A DNA stretch of 64,000 nucleotides from Theristus sp. LFF4_11. Its lineage: Eukaryota; Nematoda; Chromadorea; Monhysterida; Xyalidae. How positions within the stretch are numbered: the stretch's first letter is position 1; each line of letters opens with the position of its first letter. Location of the stretch: assembly GCA_030248135.1 (NCBI GenBank), contig JASANC010005442.1, positions 20,686-84,685 of the forward strand. Reading direction: 5' to 3'. This document shows, piece by piece, positions 23,469-35,400 of this stretch. The position numbers and the translations under genes were made by a program. The notes below the pieces were generated by a model. It ran no database searches. It worked only from the letters and a program-made list of their open reading frames with translations, and was not told the DNA's origin.

Positions 23469-26400
23469 TCACTCTTCGATCTCGGCCTCATAGCCGCCTC
23501 TCGCCAGCCGTCGTTGCTGCTGATTGCCGGACGGCTTGCGACGTCGCACCAGTTGCGCGGCCGTCTCGGCGGCACGTTGCTCGTCGGCTGTCACCGACGC
23601 AGCGCCGCCTTCCGTCTGTTCGAGCGACCGACTGAGGCCGGCAGCGGCTTGCTGGCTCGCACCAGCTGACGTCGTCGTGGTGATCCTGGTTGTGCGTGGC
23701 GGCAGTTGACTCGTAGACGGTTCGTCGTTCTCGAAGCTGCGCGTGCGTCGTTGTTGTTGTTGCTCGCTGTTCTGCTCAGCGTTCGACGGCGCGTGCACGC
23801 CGGACGCCTGGTGCGTGCCGCTGCGGTACGCGTGCGACGTGCGTCGGCTGGTCGGCTTCGACATGCTGCGCAGCGAGTGCAGCACGCTGTCGTCGTGCTC
23901 CGCAACACCGAAGATCTCGGTGACTTTCATCTGAAAAAGGACAAAAAATGCAGAAATCCTCCAAAACATGAACCATGCATAACTCAACAGCGCACCGGAT
24001 GATTGTTGAAACTGGATCAATCGATAATCACACTCAATCAGTAATCTGCAGAACGTCCACTGGATCTTATACCATTTCTGAGCCTTTATGCACGGTGTTT
24101 GTGATTCAAGTGCAGTGCAGTTTTGTCAGTTTGAGTAAGAATAAAGTTGGTATAGAGAATCGGCTGGCTCTCGATTCTTCTAGTCTACTTTGAGTCAACT
24201 TCAAGCAGATACACAACGCTGATCATCCGTACCTGTCCGTCATCGTCCATGAAATAATATGCCATCAGTGCCTCGTGCCTGCGTGTATACTCCACGATGG
24301 CAGCGACCGTATCTCTGTCCTCCAACAGTTGGTGCTCATCGAGCGCCTGCTGCTGCTGCGGTTGTTCGTGCTCAACAGCAACCGCCTTCGGATCACTGTT
24401 CAGTGCGGCCCACTGCAGATTCACCGCTGCGTCCGCGATCTCCTTCGCATCAGGCAGATGGTGAGCGTCATTCGCGCATTCGTCGCAAGTGGCCGTGCCG
24501 CTGTTGACTGGTGCCGCGCCGGTCAGCTTCTCATTCGTATTCTGATCGGAGTGCGCCGCTGCAGTAGCCGGCTGTGTCGGCTGTGCGTTCGTGTTGTGCG
24601 CTTGTGTTGATTGACCTGCGGTTGTGTGGTGTTGATGTTGATGGTGATCGGAAGTGGCACCGGTCGTTTGGTGATTCGTGTTGTCAGCCGTGTCACGATG
24701 CACGGCCGACACGTACTCGGCCAGTTGGCGGCGAAGTGGCAGTGCCATGTCGCCAGTCAGATCGGTGCTGATGCCGAAGTGCGCCTCGCACTCGTCGTAG
24801 TAGGTGGAGGCGGAGATTGGCGCGCCTGTAACGGGGAAAATCAGTGATGATGACCGTTTGTGACAGTCGTTTTCTCCGGGTTTCAAATATAAAAAAACTC
24901 TATACAAACAATATTGTGATCAGAAATCGGCCATTCAATCTATCTATTATACTAAAAATGCAATTTGTCTGTCCCTGTCATTTTCATGAAATTTGAATTG
25001 GCGCTCATTTTTGCTATTTAAGAAAACTTCATCTCAATTTCCTTAACCTATTTTTTTTATTAATGCCAGTTGAGATTGTTTTCTCAAAACGTCGCTCTTC
25101 ATAGCTGAAGTCATCATGATACTCTTTGGTCAACAGAGACAGTTCAGCGCAGCACAGGCAAATGGAAGCGTGGCTGATCAAAACTTGATGATCGTCTGGG
25201 AAAGATGTAACAAAACCGTCTTTGAAAAAAGTTTGAACTTTTTTGTTTTTAAAAATCGGGTTGCAAAACGCGCATCGACATCGGCATTGCAATTGCAAGT
25301 TGGACTTTTGATTCAAAACAACGTATTCAACTTCAACAATATTTAATTTCAACGTAACGCACGATGGGCAACTGGCAATTGTTGCTGCTCAAAACTTGAC
25401 GAGCGACTGCGAAAGATGTGACAAAACAGTCTCTGAAAAAAGTTAGTTTTTTAATTGGGTCGAAATGGTATTTACCATTCATTTTCACTTTGCAAAATGT
25501 TTGGGTCATGTTGGGGTAAACGGGTAAAAGAAGCAATGACTTTAAAACGAAATTATAAACGTCACTTTTTTGTTTATTCTATTCATTTTTCACTTTAGAA
25601 AAAAGGCTTGGCTTATGTTAGGGTAACCGGGTAAAAGAAGCATTAGCTTTTCGAAACGGGTATTTTTTAATGAAAAAAAAACGTTAATTTTTATATTTTT
25701 TTTTCAATCTTACTTAACTTACAAAAAGGCTTGACTTAGGTTAGGGTGAACGGGTAAAAAAATAGCAAAATCATAAACTTCGCATTTTCACTTTGCAAAA
25801 AGGCTTGGCTTAGGTAAACGGGTAAAAGAAGCATTAGCTTTTTAAGACGGGTAATTGAAAAAAACGTTAATTTTTATGTTTTTATTCAATCTTACTTCAC
25901 ATACAAAAAGGCTTGACTTAGGTTAGGGTGAACGGGTAAAAAATAGAAAAATCATAAACTTCGCATTTTCACTTTACAAAAAAGGCTTGGCTTAGGTAAA
26001 CGGGTAAAAAAGCATTAGCTTTTTAAAACGGGTAAATGAAAAAAACGTTAGTTTTTATATTTTTTTTCATTTTTACTTCACTTACAAAAAGGGGTGCCTT
26101 CGGTTAGGGTAAACGGGTAAAAATAGCAAAATCATAAACTTCGCATTTTTTATTTATTTGAATAACATTAAAAAATATTGTATTGTAGGCGACTTCACTG
26201 CAGCACAAGGTAAATTTTCTTCAGGGTTATTATTCAGTAAACGTTACTGTTTTTTCTTTCTAAGTCAATGCCACTTCACCAAAAAGGCTTGGCATTGATT
26301 AAGCCACATACGCTCGGGTCAATTGGCTAGTCTATTATACTAAAAATGCAATTTGTCTGTCCCTGTCATTTTCATGAAATTTGAATTGGCGCTCATTTTT

Positions 26401-29400
26401 GCTATTTAAGAAAACTTCATCTCAATTTCCTTAACCTATTTTTATTAATGCCAGTTGAGATTGTTTTTTTTCAAAACGTCTCTCATCATATAGCTGAAGT
26501 CATCATGATACTCTTTGGTCAACAGAGACAGTTCAGCGCAGCATAGGCAAATGGAAGCGTGGCTGATCAAAACTTGATGATCGACTGGGAAAAATGTAAC
26601 AAAACCGTCTTTGAAAAAAGTTTGAACTTTTTTGTTTTTAAAAATCGGGTTGCAAAACGCGCATCGACATCGGCATTGCAATTGCAAGTTGCACTTTTGA
26701 TTCAAAACAACGTATTCAACTTCAACAATATTTAATTTCAACGTAACGCACGATGGGCAACTGGCAATTGTTGCTGCTCAAAACTTGACGAGCGACTGCG
26801 AAAGATGTGACAAAACAGTCTCTGAAAAAAGTTAGTTTTTTAATTGGGTCGAAATGGTATTTACCATTCATTTTCACTTTGCAAAATGTTTGGGTCATGT
26901 TGGGGTAAACGGGTAAAAGAAGCAATGACTTTAAAACGAAATTATAAACGTCACTTTTTTGTTTATTCTATTCATTTTTCACTTTAGAAAAAAGGCTTGG
27001 CTTATGTTAGGGTAACCGGGTAAAAGAAGCATTAGCTTTTCGAAACGGGTATTTTTTAATGAAAAAAACGTTATTTTTTTCAATCTTACTTAACTTACAA
27101 AAAGGCTTGACTTAGGTTAGGGTGAACGGGTAAAAAAATAGCAAAATCATAAACTTCGCATTTTCACTTTGCAAAAAGGCTTGGCTTAGGTAAACGGGTA
27201 AAAGAAGCATTAGCTTTTTAAGACGGGTAATTGAAAAAAAACGTTAATTTTTTATGTTTTTTTTCAATCTTACTTCACATACAAAAAGGCTTGACTTAGG
27301 TTAGGGTGAACGGGGAAAAATAGCAAAATCATAAACTTCGCATTTTCACTTTACAAAAAAGGCTTGGCTTAGGTAAACGAGTAAAAAGCATTAGATTTTT
27401 AAAACGGGTAAATGAAAAAACGTTTGTTTTTATATTTTTTATTCAATTTTACTTCACTTACAAAAAGGCTTGCCTTCGGTTAGGGTGAACGGGTAAAAAT
27501 AGCAAAATCGTAAACTTCGCATTTTTTATTTATTAATACATTAAAAAATATTGTATTGTAGGCGACTTCACGGCAGCACAAGGTAAATTTTCTTCAGGGT
27601 TATTATTCAGTAAACGTTAATGTTTTTCTTTTCTAAGTCAATGCCACTTCACCAAAAATGCTTGGCATTGATTAAGCCACATACGCTCGGGTCAATTGGC
27701 TAGTCATCATAATACTAAGATAATAGTGGTGTCCGTGTCACTTTTTTGCAATTTGAATTGGCGCTTATTTTTGCTATTTAAGATAGCTAAATCTCAATTT
27801 CTTAACCTATTATTAATAATGCAAATCATTTTCTCAAAAACGTTACTCTGTACTGCAAATCATTTTCTCAAAAACGTTACTCTGTACTGCGAAGTCATCA
27901 TGATACTCTTTGGTCATCCGCGACAGCGCCTTAACATACGATCGACAATTAATGGCAATTGTTGCTGTTCAAACTGACCGAAAGCGAAAGATGAAAGAAA
28001 ACCAACTATGAAGAATCATTGCAATTGTTTTTTTTAATCAGGTTGCAAAACGACATCGAAATTGCAAGTGCACATTGCACTTTGCTTTCAAGACAATATT
28101 TTTCATTATCATTTGGTTAAACAGTTATTGCAAAACGACATCGAAATTGCAAGTGCACATTGCACTTTGCTTTCAAGACAATATTTTTCATTATCATTTG
28201 GTTAAACAGTTATTGCATGAGAACGTTTTCAAAAACAGAAAAATGTTGAAAAGTTATTGCTTAAGACTTTTTCAAAAACAGAGAAGTTTTATCTAAACAA
28301 CTCAACTAAAAAAATTAACTGCAAAATCAAATAAACGGGGTTTGTTAATGAAGTGCGTGATAAACTAAAAATCTGATTAGAAAGCAAGATGGCTTTCAAA
28401 GCAGTTATTTGTTCATTTTCACTTTGCGAAAAGGCTTGGCTTATATGTTAGGATATACGTTAAGGTATAAAAACAGTTTTTTTAATGTTTTTTTTTATTT
28501 AAACGTCATTTTTTACATTTTTTGTTAACTTTTTTGTATTGTCACTGTACAAAAAAGGATTGGCTTGGAGCAGGGTGAACGGGTAAAAAACATAACAGCA
28601 AAATTATAAACTTCGCATTTTAAATTTGTTTTTAACACGCGGGTTTAATTAGAAATGTGTCAATTTCAAAACCAAAATTTCAAAATTAAAATTACATTAC
28701 ATTCAAAAACGATTTTTATAAAATTATACTTTTTGTCGTTTCAATTCAACTAACTTTAAAATCGTTTTACATATTTTTAACGGGAACAGCAATTAACCAT
28801 TGGTGATTTAAAAAGATTTTTTAACTTTAAAAGGGAATGCAGTAAAGATTGTGTTCCGGATCAGAAGATTGTTTTTGATCATTTGAACGCGAACGACTAA
28901 AGCAGCTCAAAATCAAAATGCAATGCATTTTTAGCACGGTTCAAAAGGCCAAAATCCACTCAAAAATAATAATTGTATTATCAGCTAACCGTGCCGTAGG
29001 CACGGGTCAATTGGCTAGTTTATTTAAGAGTTGTGAGCGAAAACAACTTGTCTGGTATTTTCGTCCGAAACTTGAACAGCAACATCAATGTAGTCACGAG
29101 ATCCATATATTTTCCGCGATCTACCCCAGAACTGCGATAACTTCAATTCAGAAGTGAAACAGGAATAATCAAAACCCGACCTAGCGGCGGTGCCGTGCCA
29201 CTGACGCCACTCAGTTGACTGATCTGCGAATGACTGCCAGTGCGCAGACTCGGCAGCAGATTCAGTTGACTGTGATAGCTGCCGAGGCTGACGGCGTCGC
29301 TGTTCTGTTGCTGTTGCTGCTTGTGCAGATGCGGATCTGGCAACGCGACATTGTTGTAGTTCATTTCGGTGATCGCCAGCTGACACGAGAAACTGAAAAA

Positions 29401-32400
29401 TAAGCGAGAGAACAATGCAATTTATGCACCGCTGGAATGATTCGGCTATTTTTGACGCAGGAAAAGTAAATCAGCAAGTGGCGCACAAAAAATCACGGCA
29501 GCTAAAACTCGAAACATCACAGTTACACCGACCGAGCACTGTACAAATGGCGTTGGTCATCGATCGTTGACAGCAGCATGCGCAGGCCAAGTGTTGTTCG
29601 CTCAACGAACCACCGCGCATCGTCAGCAATCGACGGCAGCCATTGCAGGAATCTATCCAAAAAAAGTTTTTTTTAGAAACCAGGGACGTCCATTTGAATT
29701 CAACTCGAGGTAAAAAAAAATTTCCGATAATGCCTGCATCCCTTTCAAAAAATATATTCATAAAAAGCATTGCAATAAAGTCGACAGTCGTAACGATTGA
29801 AACTCACGTATTACCGCCGTTCTGGTTATATTTCGTTCGATCGGAAAAACTTTATCAAACAAAACTCCAATAATTGATGACGACGCACTTGACACAAGCG
29901 GTGTAGACGAACTCAATCGGGATCATGTAAGGCAGCGTGAGATACTTGAACAGACGAACGGGACAACTCGACAGGATGTAACCGAGCAGGCCAGCAGCCG
30001 GAGCGTTCGCGTTCGCTAGGGCTGAAGCAACACGGGTAAAATACTGACAAAAAGTCTCGTTGAGAGAAACCTGAATATTCATGTTTCAACTTCGCTCATA
30101 GGACTTCCACCCCAACAATGCGTCAACGAGCAAAACCGAATGAAACAAACCAAAAAACTGAAACCCAGCAACGAACGTTTCTGTACGACCGAGGGCAGCT
30201 GCGGTCTCGGCGGGTCATTGGACGCTTCACGACACGTTTCACACTCAGAGTCGGTGGTGTGCAGATTTCGGTGGTACAAACGTCGGCTTGCAACCTTCAG
30301 TGGCGGAAAGCAATTGAGTTCAACCGAGCTTATAACATACATACGAGCGAAATAATACAACCAAACCACGTTCCAAAAACCTGCGCGCATGTCATTTGTA
30401 ATGGCTCGATGCGGCGACGCCTGACTTTCTTCAAGCACACAGAGCCTGACTTTCCTTGAAAATCAGGCGACCCATTGCTTGCGCAATTCCAAACCACCTG
30501 AACGCAATTTTGTAACAAAATTTGAATTTCACCCACCAGATTGCTGGTGGTCGCCGCTCGATGCGCGAGAAAGTTCGGCATCGTGCCGACGCGGCTGCGT
30601 TTATTGACGAGGCTGAGCGTTGACGCGGCGACAACGGGCGAACGCCGCTGCAGTTGGACGGCTGGCGGATGCGGCACGGATTGCGGGTCCTCGTACGAGT
30701 CTTGGCGTTGCGTCGACGGCGGACCGGAGGCGTACAGCTGCACTGGCGACGTGCACGCGTCCACCATGGTCTGCAAACGAATGATGATCGCTATAGAAAC
30801 ATGCAGTCAGTGACGTTTGTGCGATGGTTGGTACTGGGGGAACCAAACAGCAAAGGCAGTCAGCAGTGAAAGCACGCTGAGCGTCCCGCGGATGAAGGTC
30901 CCGCCACGAGAAGGGGTCAGCCTCTAAGTTTCACTCTGTCCTGGAGGCACCACCAGTGCTAATAGGACATCAACCTCGATTTCGGTCGCTATATTATCGA
31001 AAGGCAGCGAATCGAAAATGTCTTTGCAGAAAGCGTGGATAATGGGGAACGAAAATGGGTCATTCTCCGTGGAGTATATCGAACCCCTTTTAGTTTATCG
31101 CCCGAGTCCTTCCACAAGCCACGGAGGCTAATTCACTTGAACATTTCACACCAAACATCGCTCATACCCGAGTGGTGGCCGTCTGTGAGCACGCTGCCGC
31201 CGTCGGCTGCTGACAGCTGTGATACCGCGGCGGCAACAACGCCAACTGATCGCCAGAGTCCGTGTCGTCCGACTCATCGTCGTAGTCGTCGTCGTGGCCG
31301 AGCGCAAAATCAGCGCCCGTCTCAGACGAATCAGCGTCGGCCAGGCGAAGACCGGCGGTGCCAGCGATCATCGACTGTGCGTTTTTGTTGATGCTTGTGC
31401 TGTCGCCAACTTCATCGTGGATCAGCTGTTCGGCTGCGGACGGCACCCGAATCGAGGTGCGCACTGCCAGACAGCGAGCGCAGTCGACGAAGCCTGAAGG
31501 GAGAGAAATTGATTTGAAGCATGGGCTTTCGCGGTTTTTTTACCGCACCGCAAGATCAAGTGGAGTCACAAATAGACCAAAAATAGATTTTACAACATGG
31601 TGAAAAACAACGAGAACAAAGCTACCACAGCCCTTTACCAGACAAACAAAAACCGACCGAACCGACCGTTGCTAGCAAGGAACTTGAGCGCGTCCTCGAA
31701 TCCCTGTCGACACATACGACCCATCACCTCCGGATGCGGCGGAAACAGCGCGACGGTCAATCGGTACAGATTGCGAGCGGTGAACCGAAAACTGGTGTTG
31801 CTCATCTCGAAGCCGAGCCAGCTGGCCGAGTCTTCGTCGGCCGGACAGATGTCGGACTCGCCGCTGAACGGCGACACCGTGACCACGTTCAGGCCGTCCA
31901 GCGTCGGCTGGTTCAACGACAGACCGCCGTCGATGTACCGCTGAATTGGGACATGCAGTTGCTTGTTGCTAAACTTGTTGGTGTAATTTCTTTTCTTTTT
32001 TATTTTCTTTGGTAATGTTAATTTTCTTAACAAATGAATGTAGTATATCCGATTCATCCAATGTGTCAGGTTAGAAATGACATGCACTAGTCCCGCACAG
32101 CGCAGCAATTCGGACTTTCAGTTTGGCTGATTACGTTACGTGAAGAAATACGCTAAGAATAAGCCAAACTGAAAATTCTGGTGCTTATGCATGAGAAACA
32201 TACGTTTTTAAATCGATTGACGTCATTTCGGTCTGACATGTTCAAAAGTCTACAATAGCATTCCACGGCACAAACGGCTTATTGTCCTGTATAGGGTTAG
32301 GGGAAAAAAAAATCCGGATTTTTTTTTTAAATTAAAAAAAAAATTTTTTTTTTAAAAAAAAATAATTTTTTTACAAGTTAGGTTTGTTCGAAGCGTCTCG

Positions 32401-35400
32401 TCGAGCTGAGTTCATCTAGACTATTTTCAGAACGATCCGGAAAACTATAAGAGCGAAAATCGTGTTTTATTGAAATTATGTCCATTTCATAGAGGGAAAG
32501 TTGCATTTTCAACAGTAAAACAGGACAATTTTCGACGTGTACTTGAATATTGAACCGTTCTTAGTTGTTCCTCTTTAGAAAATTACCAAAATTTGACTGT
32601 GTTCAAAAATTCCTGTTTGCTGTAGCTAAGTCGGCAACCCCTGTCGACCCGGTCGCCCCCCCCCCCAAGACACTTACTTTCAGGTTCAACCAGCTATGCT
32701 ATCTGCCACATGGCGAGAGCCCACTCTTCAAATCATCGTATCGAAAACACGTACCATGATTTCGCGATCACGTTGCGGGCAACGGACAGACGCAAGTTTA
32801 ACACGTTAGTTCAGCTCAGCACGCAAGTTTTAACATGTGGCCATGTTATCGGGTATCTGAAAAACGGTCGTGTGATGTGGTATTAACCAACATCCCCGCT
32901 CCAATTGTTTAACAATATATCGCACAACTCCATTGTAGACCTATAACGTACGCCAATCAACAAGATATCATGTTCATCTCATGGCCTACCGACTGAAAAA
33001 ACATGTTCTAAGTTGCAAGAAAACGATTTCTGAAACGATATTTCAATTCAGTTAAGTCATTTCAACGCTAAAAATTGACTCTAGAAGTCATCCAAATCGA
33101 AAAACATGGAGTACGTCGGTCAAAATGACCAAATAATGACATGTACCTAAGCACACAAAGAAGTTGGGAAGAAAATTTGGTTTGAACTTTCAAAAAATTA
33201 TGCCATAAATCGAATTTTCAGAGCAAAGTAGAAGAAAAATTTTTCAAATTTTTTTTTTTAAGTTTGAAAAAAAAAATTCAAATTTTTTAAAAAAAAAAAC
33301 GAAAAAAAAAATAAAAAAAAATTTTTTTTCAAAGCCCCTAACCCTAGTCCTGTACTACACAAAAAAGCCTGAACAGGAAAAAAACGTAAAAACCGTTGAA
33401 CTCACCACACCCCGAAGGGTCGGCGGCACGGTGCCGCAGTAGAATGGAATGAATGCGCTGCAGATCAGAGCCTGTAAAAACAGAGAACAAAGATAAAGGA
33501 ACAAAAATCACATATGATTCATTCGACCCCGTTTGTCTTTCCGGGAGAATATGAACGATTTTGAAATTTGGGCTCTCGATGAAATTGGGACTCACACGAA
33601 AGCCCATATATCCGGTCGTATTCTTGTTTTTATTCACAGAACGATACGATAATATCCAGAGAAAAAAGCAGAACAAAGACAAGCGCAAAACAGCGCGGAG
33701 CTCTGTAATTGGCACTTGGCAGATAGGGAGCTGGAAGGCAACGTAATTCGGACCATCTCACAGAAATGTGCGTGAAAGCGAAAAATACACGACTGATATG
33801 GTAATAAATAGCTTCGTCTGTGTAATCGTTACGTTACCGAAGCTGAAACAAAGACGCAGCGGTCCTTTTCTGTATGAATATTAGCCTATCATGTTCAGAA
33901 CCAGCCCAGGAAAACGACACAGGGCCTGGAGCGCGCGCCAGCGACATATCAAGCGTTTTTATCAGTGTTTATTTATGCTGCACAGCTGTTACATTCTCTT
34001 TTTCTCTCGTTCGCTTCTACTCGCTCTGTTGCGATCCAGTCACGGTTGCTAGCAAAAAATATCGAACGGATGACAAAAGTGGGACAGTAAAATTTATTCT
34101 GTCGTTATGATGCATAATTTCTCATCGAAACAGAACTAATGAATAAAATCAAAATGACGTCCTGTTTCCAGCCGACTAATGGAGCCAAATGTGAAACAAC
34201 TGTTTCCTCAGGACGAAATGACATGACGATAACCACAAATATTTTTGTACCCAACTTTCCGCTGAAATTAAAAAGCACTAAACGCGCCACAAGAGGTTAT
34301 CAAGAAGAAATAATGTAACTATCTCGGCTGTCAGCTATTGTTGTGGTTTATTGCGGTTTCACGAAGAATATGTGCTGTGAAAAAACCAGTTCGACCACGT
34401 AACCATTAAGACGACAGCAGAGATCTCATAATGGACGGAGTATGTGGGCGAAGAAAAAAGTGGCTATGAGAGTGGAGACGGAACGGATGCAGATGGAAAC
34501 GTGGCAATATGCGGCCGGACGGACTGAGATTGATGCAGTGACACGGGAGGAACGTGCGTAAAAATTGATGTATGCTGCTCACACTGCGTCACACATCACC
34601 GCAAGCGCTGCCGGGCGCCATTGTTAGCAAAAGTGCTCAGCACTAAGCTGCATGCGAACGAACGCACGCACTTTGTTCAATAATGGAGAACTAACGACGT
34701 TGTGAACGGAGAAAAAATTGCATCAGGTACACACACCCACAAAAGATCAGCGGGGCATTACAGCTTTCGAAATGAATGATATTCCGTACAGTGCCCTCCA
34801 GAGAGACAACACGGCACACAAGCAACATTGGTCAGTGAAACTAAATAGCATGCAGAATGATTAATTAGCAACATGTTGTGTGTAGTTATTCGGTCGATGG
34901 TTCACTCAACAATCGAAGTCGTACATATATTTCAGGTCTGAAGGGAGCGCGCGCCCGGTGAAATTCCGTTGAAATGGGTACGCACACACAGACGACGACA
35001 CAGCAATAAGGCCGGTACAGCTGTTTCGAATTTATGCATTTTGTCAGCGCGTCACTGCCGAAAACTGTGCGCCGTAACAGACACTTTGCAAGCGGCACAG
35101 TACATCGACCACAATTAATGACATTTATAGCAGAATATAAAATAGTAATTTTTAACATTTTGTCGCACAAAGGCAGTATATTTAATCGCTGCGTGATAGT
35201 TTAAGTAGAACACTGTTTGTTGTGGCGTTTCGTCTGGTGTGCACAGGAATGATTCAATTGAGAAGCAACTGAAACGACAGAAATCAACAGACGAACGAAC
35301 GAACGAACGAAAATGTTCACCAATCTTTCGAGCAACATTTTACAACCACACCACCCTGTTGTGGTTGTCAAAAAAACAGTTGAAAACATATTAAAAACAT

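Larger units (their letters stand above)
27704..29018 (+). mobile_element. Helitron, divergent tandem copy 3 with intact 3' end
   Basis: Starts with TC at the CTAG of copy 2 and ends CTAG at 29015-29018, followed by T. Nine bases before CTAG stands a perfect 7-bp hairpin, CCGTGCC-GTA-GGCACGG (28989-29005). This is the classical Helitron terminator. The body is diverged from copies 1 and 2 and has its own internal duplications. Confidence 0.8.

Noticed and set aside
25029..26925. Repeated ORFs (107, 98 and twice 67 residues) in the Helitron region
   Set aside because: They are the same non-coding element sequence in tandem copies; no Rep or helicase motifs.
24943..28600. TTAGGG motifs as a possible internal telomere repeat
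   Set aside because: TTAGGG occurs once per long Helitron repeat unit, not in tandem; it is part of the element.
32565..32759. 64-residue ORF shared with 63256-63501
   Set aside because: It is duplicated only because the two hAT-like copies are duplicated; frames diverge after the C-run, with no transposase motif.
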